64,000 nt of DNA from the NCBI RefSeq assembly GCF_030316135.1, contig NZ_CP128185.1, positions 744,001 through 808,000 of the forward strand, written 5' to 3'. Shown here piece after piece: positions 9,001-16,733 of this stretch; position 1 is the stretch's first letter; each line of letters opens with the position of its first letter. The position numbers were made by a program, and so were the translations under genes. The stretch is from Aliiglaciecola sp. LCG003 (GTDB lineage: Bacteria; Pseudomonadota; Gammaproteobacteria; Enterobacterales; Alteromonadaceae). Under the pieces are notes generated by a model. The model had not been told where the DNA came from, made no database searches, and saw nothing but the letters and a program-made list of their open reading frames with translations.

Positions 9001-11103
9001 TCGAAACTGAGCGGCAAACTCCGCCACCGCTTCACCGGAACCTAGCTGCTTATATCTTTGTCGGCCTTGGGCTTTAACTTGATTCAGCTTGGCATAAATT
9101 TCAGAGATATCGTCGAGTATTTGGGTACGTATGGTGGCATCATCAACCTTCAAACCATTCAATATCTCGGTCAACAAATCCAGTCCCAAAGAGAGGCGTT
9201 CCAGTGTTTCTATCAAAGGCGTGATTTCCACTACCAGAGTCACATCGGCAATCTGCTGCTCTAAAGCCGAAATCTTATCATGATAGGGTTGTAACGCTTT
9301 GTCACTAGATAGGAAGGTTACCGTAGCCGTACTGACTGTATCGAATTGCTCGCCTACTTGTTTGTCCATTAGCTCAATGGCGTCAAGGTTAATATAGCGT
9401 TGGTCTTTGAGGCTGATTAAATGGCCTCGTTGTTGGCGCAGTGCCGTTAAGCAGGCAACGTATTGTTCGGGCGACTGCCAATCACTTATTTTCACACTAC
9501 TTAATACTTCTTGTTGCTTGATTTGAGCTTGCGATAAGGCTTTCTGCGCCTGTTGACGAATTTGCTCCACTTTCTCAAATTCATCAATTACCAGCTCAGC
9601 GGTGCTAGTGATTTGTTTGACGCTGTCAGCAAGCTGCTGTAAATCGGCTTCACTCATCCAAAAGTAACTATCAAATAGCCTGTGACAGCTTTTAATTAAA
9701 TCTTCATACAGATTTCGGTTGGGGTTGCTATTGCTGGCCGCGCGATATATTGCGGTGAGCTCAGATATACCCCTGACTAACTCTTTATTGCCTATACGAC
9801 TATAAAAATTATCCGAAGAGGGTTGTTTGGCTGCATGCTCTTCGCTGAAAAAAGGAGTTTGCCAAATTTGCATCGGATGTATTCGAGTGGCTTCATCTTC
9901 GGCATTAAATATAACCGCGGTGCCATCTTCAAACAGACTATAACCATGGGCATAAATTGGATTTTGCAAAGATTTGTTGATCAAATTATAGGAGTACAAC
10001 CCCGATAGTCCGGATTCGGGTTCATAAAATACAAACATTACATCTTCGCCATTGGGGGAGCGGATGGTGCGTTTATAGGTTAATCCATCGATTTGATCCG
10101 GGAAGGATTTACTCTCGCCATTTTGCAGGTAATAGCCGCCTGGGAAAATAATCCCATGGTCTTCTGGCAATGAAACGCAGGCCAAACCTATGGTGTCGAT
10201 ACGTTCGACAGTCTTGCTACGCGTATTAAACACCAAGTAACGATACTGCTTTTCTCGGTAGGGCTGAATTTTCAATAAGATTAAGCTGCCAACTTTGGCA
10301 TATTGCACATCTGCATCGGCTAAGCTTTGGGTGGAATCTTCAACGGGCTCGCTAAAAACCCCTAATCCATCTTCCGTATTGTTTTCAATTTTAACCGTCA
10401 GGTTGCCACTGATAGTTTCGACAAAAACCTCATCCAATATATTAATATGTGGATGACTGCCAGATACGTGTTGTTCTCGCGATGTTGCCAACCACTGAAA
10501 GTCGTGGGAAGGAGCATGTTTTACCGCCCGTTCACCACGGTTGTCGATATATTTTGCTTGTCCGTTTTTTTCCAGACGCCATTGAAATACCCGTACATCT
10601 TCCAGCTTGCGGCCTATTTGAAACACCGCGAATAGGGTTTGATTCTGAATCTTTAGTTGGCTAAGTCTAGCTTCCTTGTAATAAACGTAGAGCTCTTGAA
10701 ACTCCTTTACGAATTGATTATCGTCCAGAAAGCTACCCTGGATCGATTGGGGCGCTAGTTCAAACCCACAGTCGTGGGCCTGATCAGATTGCTCGAGTGT
10801 ATAAAGACTAAATACATCCTCAACCTTGGTTTCCTTTTTCAAACCAATAAAGACGTTATAACCAAATAACAATGAGCGACCTACGGGTACGATGTCGCGG
10901 GCGATACAATTGTTTTCGGTGCGCACTCTAACGCGGTCAAGCACATTCATTTGTGTTTGACCGAACTCTTCTACTCGGTTGGAGTTTAACTTGTCTACAT
11001 GGGTCTTCAGGTCTTTAGCTTGTGACAGCAGCCGCCCTTGAATTACTTCATAGGCGCCGCCTTCGGCCACTGCTTTGTCGACTTGATTGCTTCCATCAGC
11101 CAT
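6001..11103 (-). CDS. Very large AAA+ ATPase (family annotated as DNA repair ATPase, DUF3686-like)
   Basis: 1,700 residues from the ATG at 11103, chosen over a GTG at 11139 because GAGAAGGAT lies at proper distance only before the ATG. The first ~450 residues look like beta-rich repeats (RTENNCIARDIVPVGRSLLFGYNVFIGLKK; NILDEVFVETISGNLTVKIE). Residues ~470-900 are long helices with coiled-coil character. A C-terminal AAA+ module begins near 1300: Walker A GYGKTT (~1314), Walker B VMLYLDDIQHTHPE (~1376), then a sensor-1-like Asn in VVMAGNPYTESGD, and RADIYNLGDVLGG. This part resembles MoxR-type ATPases. The family is commonly labelled 'DNA repair ATPase', but no repair motif is seen here. It is third in a minus-strand set after yqiJ- and yqiK-like genes, so a membrane-linked remodelling role is a plausible inference. 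Stop at 6001 lies 95 bp from the IS. Confidence 0.85.
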   Translation of the reverse strand: MADGSNQVDKAVAEGGAYEVIQGRLLSQAKDLKTHVDKLNSNRVEEFGQTQMNVLDRVRVRTENNCIARDIVPVGRSLLFGYNVFIGLKKETKVEDVFSLYTLEQSDQAHDCGFELAPQSIQGSFLDDNQFVKEFQELYVYYKEARLSQLKIQNQTLFAVFQIGRKLEDVRVFQWRLEKNGQAKYIDNRGERAVKHAPSHDFQWLATSREQHVSGSHPHINILDEVFVETISGNLTVKIENNTEDGLGVFSEPVEDSTQSLADADVQYAKVGSLILLKIQPYREKQYRYLVFNTRSKTVERIDTIGLACVSLPEDHGIIFPGGYYLQNGESKSFPDQIDGLTYKRTIRSPNGEDVMFVFYEPESGLSGLYSYNLINKSLQNPIYAHGYSLFEDGTAVIFNAEDEATRIHPMQIWQTPFFSEEHAAKQPSSDNFYSRIGNKELVRGISELTAIYRAASNSNPNRNLYEDLIKSCHRLFDSYFWMSEADLQQLADSVKQITSTAELVIDEFEKVEQIRQQAQKALSQAQIKQQEVLSSVKISDWQSPEQYVACLTALRQQRGHLISLKDQRYINLDAIELMDKQVGEQFDTVSTATVTFLSSDKALQPYHDKISALEQQIADVTLVVEITPLIETLERLSLGLDLLTEILNGLKVDDATIRTQILDDISEIYAKLNQVKAQGRQRYKQLGSGEAVAEFAAQFRLFTQSINSALAMADTPDKADEQLSRLMIQLQELESKFSEYDEFLDDIMAKREELHSAFESRKQSLLEDQQRRAQNMFSAAQRIIKGIARRANSFNQTDELNTYFASDPMVQKVAELAGQLRKINDPLRADDLEAQLKSAKEQGIRSLRDKQDIFEDGGAVIKLGKHKFSVNRQALDLTLLPKEDGLYRHLVGTDFFEHVEDEQLNQLKSYWQQNLVSENSLVCRTEFLTSIIINDAQQQHNGLSLRSLYNAADDPKALTDIVRQYMTQGYQEGYEKGVHDHDAVKLLQALLPIHQQAGLLRFAPKHRALAMLFWAFDQQATDTHQQKIWKSHAFSAQLLSNAMGSRQGFEQLLENLHLRLSQFVKLAGLDFSANDIQQSADYLSLELAQVKFAFVCSSAANDLCQSLQRQLDELGHDRDFQTTMGQFAALLDQSKSQQDLSLSGIKEQWQLATAWLQAITHQQLPDSQSTAQAHYIAEAAALTICADIIPLLQSTVVLEAKVEGLLSEHKRIHNGELQVSLDEFNQRLSHYHYHDVANFKRYQTLRQQFMQASKKELQLDAYAAKPLSSFVRNKLIDDVYLPLIGDNLAKQMGTVGDSKRTDLMGLLLLISPPGYGKTTLMEYVADRLGLIFMKINCPSLGHDVSSLDPQNAPNATAKQELEKLNLGLEMGNNVMLYLDDIQHTHPEFLQKFISLCDGTRRIEGVYKGQSKTYDMRGKKFCVVMAGNPYTESGDVFKVPDMLANRADIYNLGDVLGGKEYQFALSYIENSLTSNAVLAPLALRDMQDTYKLIQMAQGEDVAATDLSHQYSGAEINEITSVLKHLFAIQQVILDVNLQYIESAATAEDYRVEPPFKLQGSYRNMNKMAEKVSAVMNHAELMQLIGDHYTGEAQTLTSGAEENLLKLAQLRGTMSADQQARWEQICSTFSGKKSLNIEGDPTHQAVKQLAHMANSLEAIKLDVQQSDTSDLIRPINRVAAAMHLLSKTWAGGDNKDNSDSE

Positions 11104-11121
11104 ATTTATATCCTTCTCAAT

Positions 11122-11141
11122 CGGTGCTCGGGTGAGCACCG
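11122..11141 (-). other. Perfect 8-bp hairpin between flotillin and ATPase genes
   Basis: CGGTGCTC, loop GGGT, GAGCACCG form a perfect GC-rich stem in the 64-bp spacer, ending 18 bases before the ATPase start. No T-run follows in either direction, so it is not a standard terminator. It may protect or process the mRNA between the two genes. Confidence 0.5.
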
Positions 11142-11167
11142 TTAGAGTTATTCAGAGCAAAAATCAA

Positions 11168-13195
11168 CTAGTCGGCAGGATTGCTTTTGTTAGCAATATT
11201 GCCTTTTTGACTCATCGCTTGTCCAAGTAACTCCATCAACTGAGGATTGTCACCACCTTCCTTAAGAAATTTTGCCACTAGCGCGGTAATCGCAGTATCT
11301 TTAGCACTGCCTGAGGCGCTACCAAATCCAGCCACAAGTTGTTTGGCATCTTCGACAAAGCTGGCGTCACCATTGAAATGATCTTTGAATGCCGTGCGTA
11401 AGGTTTCACTCTTACCAATGGCTCCATCAATGGATTTACCCACTGATAATGACTTGATGAAACTGTCTAAATAGCTAGTATCACCACCGACAATATCAAT
11501 GTTGGCTTCTTTGAGGGCTTCAGATAGCACCAAGGCTTGTTGCTTGGCAATCTCTACATTAGTGGTAATTGATTCCATGGCTTCTTCATGATGCTTATCA
11601 AGACGCATACGGAACTCTTCATGATCACGTTGTTGCTCAGACATGGTGCTCATTGCTGCAAACTTCTTGGTCATACCATCGGCTTCAGCAGCGGCTTTCT
11701 TGGCGAGTACTTCTGCTTCTGCCACACCGGTTTTTTCTAATGCATCGGCCAATGACTCTTGCACGCGAACATCAGCCATACCTTCTTGCTCTTTAGCGGC
11801 CGCTTTTGCTTCCATAACTCTTGCTTCCGCAAGACCTGCAGCCGCCTCAAGTGCTTCTTTACCTTCTGCGTCTTTGCGGCTGGCTAAGGCGCGCTTCTCG
11901 GCAACCTCTAGATCGGCTTGTGCGGTGATAGATTTTTCTTTGGCTAAATGCGTGGCCGATTTCTCAGCGGCTTCGGCTGCTTTGATATCTTTCACGAGGG
12001 CTTCTTCAGCTTGGGCTTCCGCTGCAATCACCTGCGACTTCTTGCTGCGGTCAGCTTCAGAAACGACTCGTAGTTCTTTGATTTCTTCTTCACGTTGCGC
12101 CACGGTTTTATCTACTTCAATTCGTGTGCGTATTACTTCTGCGATTTCTCGCTTTTCATGCTCAAGTAGTTTTTCGTTGGCAATCCGTTGTAAGGATGCT
12201 TCTTTTTGGCGATCAATTTGTTCCAGCTCTCTGGCTCGAATTACTCGTTCCTCTTCAATGGCTACTGCTCGCAAGCGATTGTTCTCAGCCACTTCAATTT
12301 CACGTTGTTTATTTTGTTCCTGTACCTGAATTTCCTGTTCGGCTTGCACTCTCGCTTGCTCAGCTTTTAAGTGTTCTTCATGCTGTACCCGCTCAGTCTC
12401 AGCCTTTTCACGGGCTACAACAGTCTGCACTTCTCGGGCTTGTTTGGCTTCGGCATCTGCCTGTTGACGCTCAAGCTCAAGGATCGCTTCACGGGTCTCA
12501 ACATCTTTGCGCTTTATTTTCATTTCTTCATCACGACGAAACACGTTGGTCTGTATATGTTGTTCCGCAGTCAGTTGAGTAATTTTACGGATACCTTGAG
12601 AATCTAGAATATTATTCGGGTCTAGTTTGCTTAGCGGGGTTTGTTCTAGATAATCAATGGCTACATCTTCAAGTACATAACCATTCAAATCGGTGCCAAT
12701 ATTGTCAATAATCATGTCGCGAAAGTTATCGCGTTTGGCGTACAACTCTTCAAACTCTAAAGACTTACCGACGGTCTTCAGGGCTTCGGAGAATTTAGCA
12801 TTGAACAAGTCTTCCAGTGTGGCTGGATTGGACGCGCGTTCACACCCTATGGCTTGTGCAACTTTGAGCACATCATCCCGGTTCTTATTGACTCGAACAA
12901 AGAAACCAACTTTGATATCAGCTCGGATATTGTCTTTGCAAATCAAACCGTCTGAGCCGCTACGATCGACTTCAATCGTTTTGAGGGAGATATCCATAAT
13001 TTCCATTTTATGGAAAACCGGCACGACTACGCCACCGGTGAATGTGACTTTAGGCTCCGCATTCATGGTGTTGACTATCATTGCTTTACCTTGCTCGACC
13101 TTTTTATATAGGCGGGCAAGCATTAACACAACGCCGATGAACAGCACAAAAATGCCTACCGCGAGTGAGATCCAAAAAACAGTGTTGGGACTCAT
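11168..13195 (-). CDS. Flotillin-like SPFH protein, YqiK family
   Basis: 675 residues. One N-terminal membrane segment (FWISLAVGIFVLFIGVVLML, residues ~7-27) is followed by an SPFH/PHB domain to about residue 200 (KVTFTGGVVVPVFHKMEIMDISLKT; DNIRADIKVGFFVRVN). A very long Glu/Ala/Arg-rich coiled coil runs from ~215 to ~520, and a glycine-containing C-terminal helix region ends the protein. Flotillins form cage-like oligomers at membrane microdomains. GGAG lies 7 bases before the ATG at 13195. It sits 73 bp downstream of the OB-fold (NfeD/YqiJ-like) gene, the usual flotillin partner, and 64 bp upstream of the giant ATPase. It is longer than E. coli YqiK (about 550), mainly in the coiled coil and tail. 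Confidence 0.9.
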   Translation of the reverse strand: MSPNTVFWISLAVGIFVLFIGVVLMLARLYKKVEQGKAMIVNTMNAEPKVTFTGGVVVPVFHKMEIMDISLKTIEVDRSGSDGLICKDNIRADIKVGFFVRVNKNRDDVLKVAQAIGCERASNPATLEDLFNAKFSEALKTVGKSLEFEELYAKRDNFRDMIIDNIGTDLNGYVLEDVAIDYLEQTPLSKLDPNNILDSQGIRKITQLTAEQHIQTNVFRRDEEMKIKRKDVETREAILELERQQADAEAKQAREVQTVVAREKAETERVQHEEHLKAEQARVQAEQEIQVQEQNKQREIEVAENNRLRAVAIEEERVIRARELEQIDRQKEASLQRIANEKLLEHEKREIAEVIRTRIEVDKTVAQREEEIKELRVVSEADRSKKSQVIAAEAQAEEALVKDIKAAEAAEKSATHLAKEKSITAQADLEVAEKRALASRKDAEGKEALEAAAGLAEARVMEAKAAAKEQEGMADVRVQESLADALEKTGVAEAEVLAKKAAAEADGMTKKFAAMSTMSEQQRDHEEFRMRLDKHHEEAMESITTNVEIAKQQALVLSEALKEANIDIVGGDTSYLDSFIKSLSVGKSIDGAIGKSETLRTAFKDHFNGDASFVEDAKQLVAGFGSASGSAKDTAITALVAKFLKEGGDNPQLMELLGQAMSQKGNIANKSNPAD

Positions 13196-13268
13196 AAGAT
13201 TACTCCGTTAATACAAATTCTGGTTTTGACACGGTTAAAATACAACTGTGACGGGTTGATATAGGTAG

Positions 13269-13937
13269 TTAATTATTCAGTGGTAGTGATGATGATGACA
13301 TTGCCATCAATTCAGTTTCACTGACTACTATGTAGGTGTCAGTGATCTTGTCAAAATCAATTAGCGCAATACGCGAGCCTTTCAGCATGTCGTTTGGTTC
13401 TTGGGCGCGTACACTCAAGGTTTGCCCGTCTGGGGTAACAGCCTGACCAAAGCTACTAGTAACCTTTTGAGTCGTAAGAATGCATATCAAACCAATCATT
13501 TCATCTTTATTGGCCCCTTCATAGGTTACAAAAAATCGACGTAGAGGTTTAATACTTAATGCGGCTAAGGGGAGCGCGATAACTAGCGAAACCAGAGCCA
13601 AAATTCCGCCAATAGCGGTGGCGGATAAAACGCCATCAAACAGAGGCGCTAAGTATTTTCGCAATAAATAAACCAACGCAAAAGCATAGATATCGATGAT
13701 GGTTAAGGCTACAGTCAGCGGTACACCGTCCAACCCTAAAGATTCCAAAAAAGATGAACCTGTCGCATCGGCTTTGACGTTTGAACTGGCATCAGCATCA
13801 ACATCAGGACTCATATCGAATATTTCTATATCTACAAGGCCGGCAAATGCTAATAACCAAAATAGCATTAGTACAATCAGTGGAATAGTGAAAATAAGGG
13901 TAGGGAAACTAAAAATTTCTGACAGAAAAACATCCAT
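13269..13937 (-). CDS. YqiJ-like OB-fold inner-membrane protein (NfeD-type flotillin partner)
   Basis: 222 residues. Membrane segments: residues ~10-35 (FTIPLIVLMLFWLLAFAGLV), ~75-95 (VPLTVALTIIDIYAFALVYLL) and ~105-130 (AIGGILALVSLVIALPLAAL). An acidic stretch, DMSPDVDADASS, lies between the first two. The C-terminal ~85 residues form a soluble beta-rich OB-fold-like domain (DEMIGLICILTT... TLSVRAQEPNDMLKGSRIALIDFD). AGGAG precedes the ATG at 13937 by ~9 bases. It is the first gene of the minus-strand cassette with the flotillin and ATPase. By analogy to E. coli yqiJ-yqiK and nfeD-flotillin pairs, it probably forms a membrane complex with the flotillin. Confidence 0.85.
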   Translation of the reverse strand: MDVFLSEIFSFPTLIFTIPLIVLMLFWLLAFAGLVDIEIFDMSPDVDADASSNVKADATGSSFLESLGLDGVPLTVALTIIDIYAFALVYLLRKYLAPLFDGVLSATAIGGILALVSLVIALPLAALSIKPLRRFFVTYEGANKDEMIGLICILTTQKVTSSFGQAVTPDGQTLSVRAQEPNDMLKGSRIALIDFDKITDTYIVVSETELMAMSSSSLPLNN

Positions 13938-14118
13938 TTCTACGTACTCCTAAGGTCTGGCAAACTACATTTTGAAACCAAACTAACTTATCGAAATTAC
14001 AAAATTTTAACCTGAAAGTCAATCAAAAGCCCTTCTCGTTAGGTCTAGTTTACTTTCTTCATTGGAATTTATAAGCTTCCATTATACTGATTTTATAGAT
14101 TAACCTGGAATCGCCTAA

Positions 14119-14589
14119 ATGACCGTTAAATTACAATTATTGCTTGTGCTGAGCTTGCTGGTGAATAGTGCTTTGTTAAAGGCTCAGGAGCATGGTGTGG
14201 ACTCTACTTTAAATCAGTTCCATCAGGCAGCCAGTGAAGCTGATGCCGTGAGGTACTTTTCGTTACTGGCAGATAATGCGGTTTTTATCGGTACTGATGC
14301 AACTGAACGTTGGGATAAAGCCGCGTTTGAACGCTTTGCTAAGCCATATTTTGACGCCGGTAAAGGCTGGACTTATCAGCCTAGAGATAGACATATTAGC
14401 TTTTCCAGTGATAACAAAGTGGCTTGGTTCGATGAATTATTGGACAGTAAAAGTTATGGCGAATGCCGCGGAACAGGTGTACTAGTGCTGACCCCAACAG
14501 GCTGGAAGATAACTCAGTATCACTTAACCATTCCAATTCCTAATACGCTGGCTAAGCAAGTAGTGACTTTGATTAAGCAGGGCAATTAA
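14119..14589 (+). CDS. Secreted SnoaL/NTF2-like protein
   Basis: 156 residues. A signal peptide is visible (KLQLLLVLSLLVNSALLKAQ, cleavage near residue 22). The remainder fits a SnoaL_3/DUF4440-type cone fold: STLNQFHQAASEADAVRYFSLLADNAVFIGTDATERWDKAAFERFAKPYF, then beta strands ending in CRGTGVLVLTPTGWKITQYHLTIPIPN. Such domains bind small hydrophobic ligands or act as small enzymes; here it would be periplasmic. No operon partner is evident: a ~95-bp spacer with a Zur-like palindrome separates it from the merC-like gene. The function is unknown. Confidence 0.75.
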   Translation: MTVKLQLLLVLSLLVNSALLKAQEHGVDSTLNQFHQAASEADAVRYFSLLADNAVFIGTDATERWDKAAFERFAKPYFDAGKGWTYQPRDRHISFSSDNKVAWFDELLDSKSYGECRGTGVLVLTPTGWKITQYHLTIPIPNTLAKQVVTLIKQGN

Positions 14590-14607
14590 ATTCTTGCATT
14601 TAAACAG

Positions 14608-14628
14608 AGATGTTATACTATAACGTAC
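14608..14628. promoter_or_regulatory. Candidate Zur-type operator upstream of the merC-like gene
   Basis: The inverted repeat GTTATA-C-TATAAC at 14612-14624 lies about 60 bp before the merC-like start. It resembles the gammaproteobacterial Zur box, a palindrome centred on GTTATANTATAAC. The call is by eye and not scored against a matrix. Confidence 0.5.
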
Positions 14629-14684
14629 CGTTTGCACTGCAACGGCGATATTTTCATTTTAGATTCAATTAAGGGCTTAGTATC

Positions 14685-15077
14685 ATGTCTGCGGCACAAC
14701 CAAAATCAGCAATGGATCGAGTGGGTATATGGGCATCCAGCCTCTGTGCTTTGCATTGTTTATTATTGCCTATACTGATCCCTGTGTTGCCCTTTGTCAG
14801 TGCTAGCTTTTTTGCCCAAGATTGGTTTGAAAAAACTATCTTATCCTTGTCTATGATCGTGGGATTTTGGGCGCTGCTGTCAGGCTTCTATCGCTATCAT
14901 CGTCAACTGTATCCCATTTATAGTCTGTTGTTAGGCGGCTTAATATATTGGAATAAAGATATGTTTGGAGAAGCTTATGAACCTTACACAATTGGTTTTG
15001 GCGCATTACTAATAGTTGCAGCTCATGTACTCAACATTCGCTTGTGTCGCAGTTGCCACAGTTGTCATAGCTGCTAA
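14685..15077 (+). CDS. MerC-domain membrane protein
   Basis: 130 residues with four hydrophobic segments. The first carries the MerC-type SSLCALHCLLLPILIPVLP motif (Cys21, His24, Cys25); the others are ~residues 48-68, 72-92 and 98-116. The C-terminus is a striking CRSCHSCHSC tail with four Cys and two His, well suited to bind a soft or borderline metal. MerC proteins transport Hg(II) in mer operons, but no merA, merP or merR is nearby and a Zur-like palindrome lies upstream. A zinc-related role is therefore more likely than mercury resistance; this is inference. Confidence 0.8.
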   Translation: MSAAQPKSAMDRVGIWASSLCALHCLLLPILIPVLPFVSASFFAQDWFEKTILSLSMIVGFWALLSGFYRYHRQLYPIYSLLLGGLIYWNKDMFGEAYEPYTIGFGALLIVAAHVLNIRLCRSCHSCHSC

Positions 15078-15089
15078 ACATTTGTCAGC

Positions 15090-15116
15090 AGGCTGTTGTG
15101 CGAAACTCAACAGCCT
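15090..15116. terminator. Hairpin between convergent genes (possible bidirectional terminator)
   Basis: AGGCTGTTG, a 9-base loop, and CAACAGCCT form a perfect 9-bp stem between the merC-like stop and the convergent phosphodiesterase stop. There is no strong T-run. Confidence 0.45.
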
Positions 15117-15137
15117 AACTCCTCTATTAAGATCAAC

Positions 15138-15827
15138 TTATTTTAGCGCCAATCTCGCATTCATCGGATTATTGCAAAATACGGCGTCCACCCCCCAACT
15201 TTTTAGTTTGACCAAATCTTCTGGTTGATCGACAGTATATACGCCCATTTTTAAGCCGCGTTGTTTGGCATCAAACACAAAGTTTTTGTCTACAAAGGTC
15301 ACATCAGCATTGATAAATTCAGCCTCTAGGGCTTGGGCGAATGCCGCATAATCAAGGGGTTTACTCGCGGTAAGGGCACCGATTCGTGCCGAGGGTTTGC
15401 AGCTTTTTAACGTGCGTAACAGATGATGATCGAACGAAGAGAATAAAATGGCCGCTTCGGGTATGCCATATTGCAGGCAGGCATCGTCTACATATTTGAG
15501 TAGGTTCGGAATGTTGCTCACGCCCTTCAATTCAATATTAACCTGACAGTGATCACCTATACACTCCAATGCTTCTCTTAGGGTTGGTACATGCTGACCT
15601 TTGCCTGCATCAAGTAATCTGATTTGTTCCAGTAGCATTGATTCAATAGAGCCTATGCCATTGGTGGTGCGATGTAACCATCGGTCGTGGATCAGAATAA
15701 ATTCTTGTTGGTGCTGATAAACATCAAACTCTATGCCGTCGACTTTATGTTCTATGGCAGTTTGAATCGCGAGTAAAGTGTTTTCTGGCGCCAATGCACT
15801 GGCGCCGCGGTGAGCATATATAAACAC
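15138..15827 (-). CDS. ugpQ: Glycerophosphodiester phosphodiesterase (cytosolic UgpQ type)
   Basis: 229 residues, no signal peptide. Family motifs are intact: YAHRGASALAPENTLLA (catalytic His and metal-site residues), DGIEFDVYQHQQEFILIHD (Glu, Asp and catalytic His), VNIELKG (metal Glu), and VYTVDQPEDLVKLKSWGVDAVFCNNP at the C-terminus. The enzyme hydrolyses glycerophosphodiesters to glycerol 3-phosphate and an alcohol. The GTG start at 15827 has GGA seven bases upstream. It follows the EamA gene by 34 bp on the same strand, and psd precedes that, so a phospholipid-related transcription unit is possible. The gene symbol is by similarity to the cytosolic type. Confidence 0.88.
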   Translation of the reverse strand: MFIYAHRGASALAPENTLLAIQTAIEHKVDGIEFDVYQHQQEFILIHDRWLHRTTNGIGSIESMLLEQIRLLDAGKGQHVPTLREALECIGDHCQVNIELKGVSNIPNLLKYVDDACLQYGIPEAAILFSSFDHHLLRTLKSCKPSARIGALTASKPLDYAAFAQALEAEFINADVTFVDKNFVFDAKQRGLKMGVYTVDQPEDLVKLKSWGVDAVFCNNPMNARLALK

Positions 15828-15861
15828 GTATCAATCCATTAATCGCACATCGAGCAAACGA

Positions 15862-16728
15862 CTATTTGCGATGTAGTTTTTGGGCATTGATAGTTTCGTA
15901 GATTGCAGCAGAAATTACCAGTATACCACCGACAAATGTTTGCCAATTCGGTTGTTCATCCAGAATGACTATGGCCAAGATAACACCATAGAAAGGTTGC
16001 ATACAAGCCACTAAGGCGAAAGTTTTTACCCGTAAATATTTAAGGCTAGTGGCAATCATCGCGTGGGGTAATGCGGTCAGAAAGGTGCCTAATACGGCAA
16101 GCCATAAGTAGGTTTCTGAACTAGCAGTAAACAAGTCTTCTGAGACAAAAAACAACAAGCTGACAAAAATTACCAAGGTTTGGTAGGTCATGGCGTGTGC
16201 TCCGCCATAATGAGAAAAGAACTTTCGATGGAATAGGTTTCTAAAGGCATACAAAATCGCTGAAAGTACGCCGACCAGAATACCTAATGTTACGTCGTTT
16301 TCTAAAGATACCTCAGGGACGATTAAAATAATCCCGATAAATACCACAACTGCGCTAACAATGTCCTGCCATACTAATCGTATGCCCTCAAACAAAGGCT
16401 CTAGCAGCACAGCAATCACCGGGAAGGTGAAAAGGGCAATCATGCCTACTGACACTGAGGAGTATTGCATAGCTGCGAAATAGGTTACCCAATGGGCAGA
16501 CATTAACAGGCCAAGGGCTAAAGCAATTAGATAGTCTCTGGGTCTCTTAAGACGCAACGACTCGCCACTGAGCTTGACAATAAGTGCTAGCACAATGCAG
16601 GCTATTATTGAGCGACCAAAAGTGATATCTGTTGCCGATAAAGGGATGACTTTTGACATTAACGCCGTTGCACCTAACAGTATGACTGTGAGGTGCAAGG
16701 ACCAAAGACTTTTCTTGACGGGGTTCAC
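15862..16728 (-). CDS. EamA/DMT family transporter
   Basis: 288 residues with about ten membrane segments in two homologous halves, the hallmark of the EamA (drug/metabolite transporter) fold: first half begins SLWSLHLTVILLGATALMSK, second half begins DVTLGILVGVLSAILYAFRN. Conserved features include the Pro-containing helix end PLSATDITFGRS and the C-terminal FYGVILAIVILDEQPNWQTFVGGILVISA. The substrate cannot be inferred. The GTG start is five bases after the psd stop, so translation is probably coupled to psd. Confidence 0.88.
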   Translation of the reverse strand: MNPVKKSLWSLHLTVILLGATALMSKVIPLSATDITFGRSIIACIVLALIVKLSGESLRLKRPRDYLIALALGLLMSAHWVTYFAAMQYSSVSVGMIALFTFPVIAVLLEPLFEGIRLVWQDIVSAVVVFIGIILIVPEVSLENDVTLGILVGVLSAILYAFRNLFHRKFFSHYGGAHAMTYQTLVIFVSLLFFVSEDLFTASSETYLWLAVLGTFLTALPHAMIATSLKYLRVKTFALVACMQPFYGVILAIVILDEQPNWQTFVGGILVISAAIYETINAQKLHRK

Positions 16729-16733
16729 GGAAC

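Noticed and set aside
11643-12329. 228-codon open frame antisense to the flotillin gene
   Set aside because: It is Ala/Ser-rich because it mirrors the Glu/Ala-rich coiled-coil codons of the real gene; no ribosome site or family features.
6001-13937. Anti-phage defence island including the large ATPase
   Set aside because: No nuclease, toxin, methylase or other defence-type partner is present, and the neighbours are a membrane flotillin pair and core genes.
14685-15077. Mercury-resistance operon
   Set aside because: Only a MerC-like gene is present; merA, merT, merP and merR are absent.
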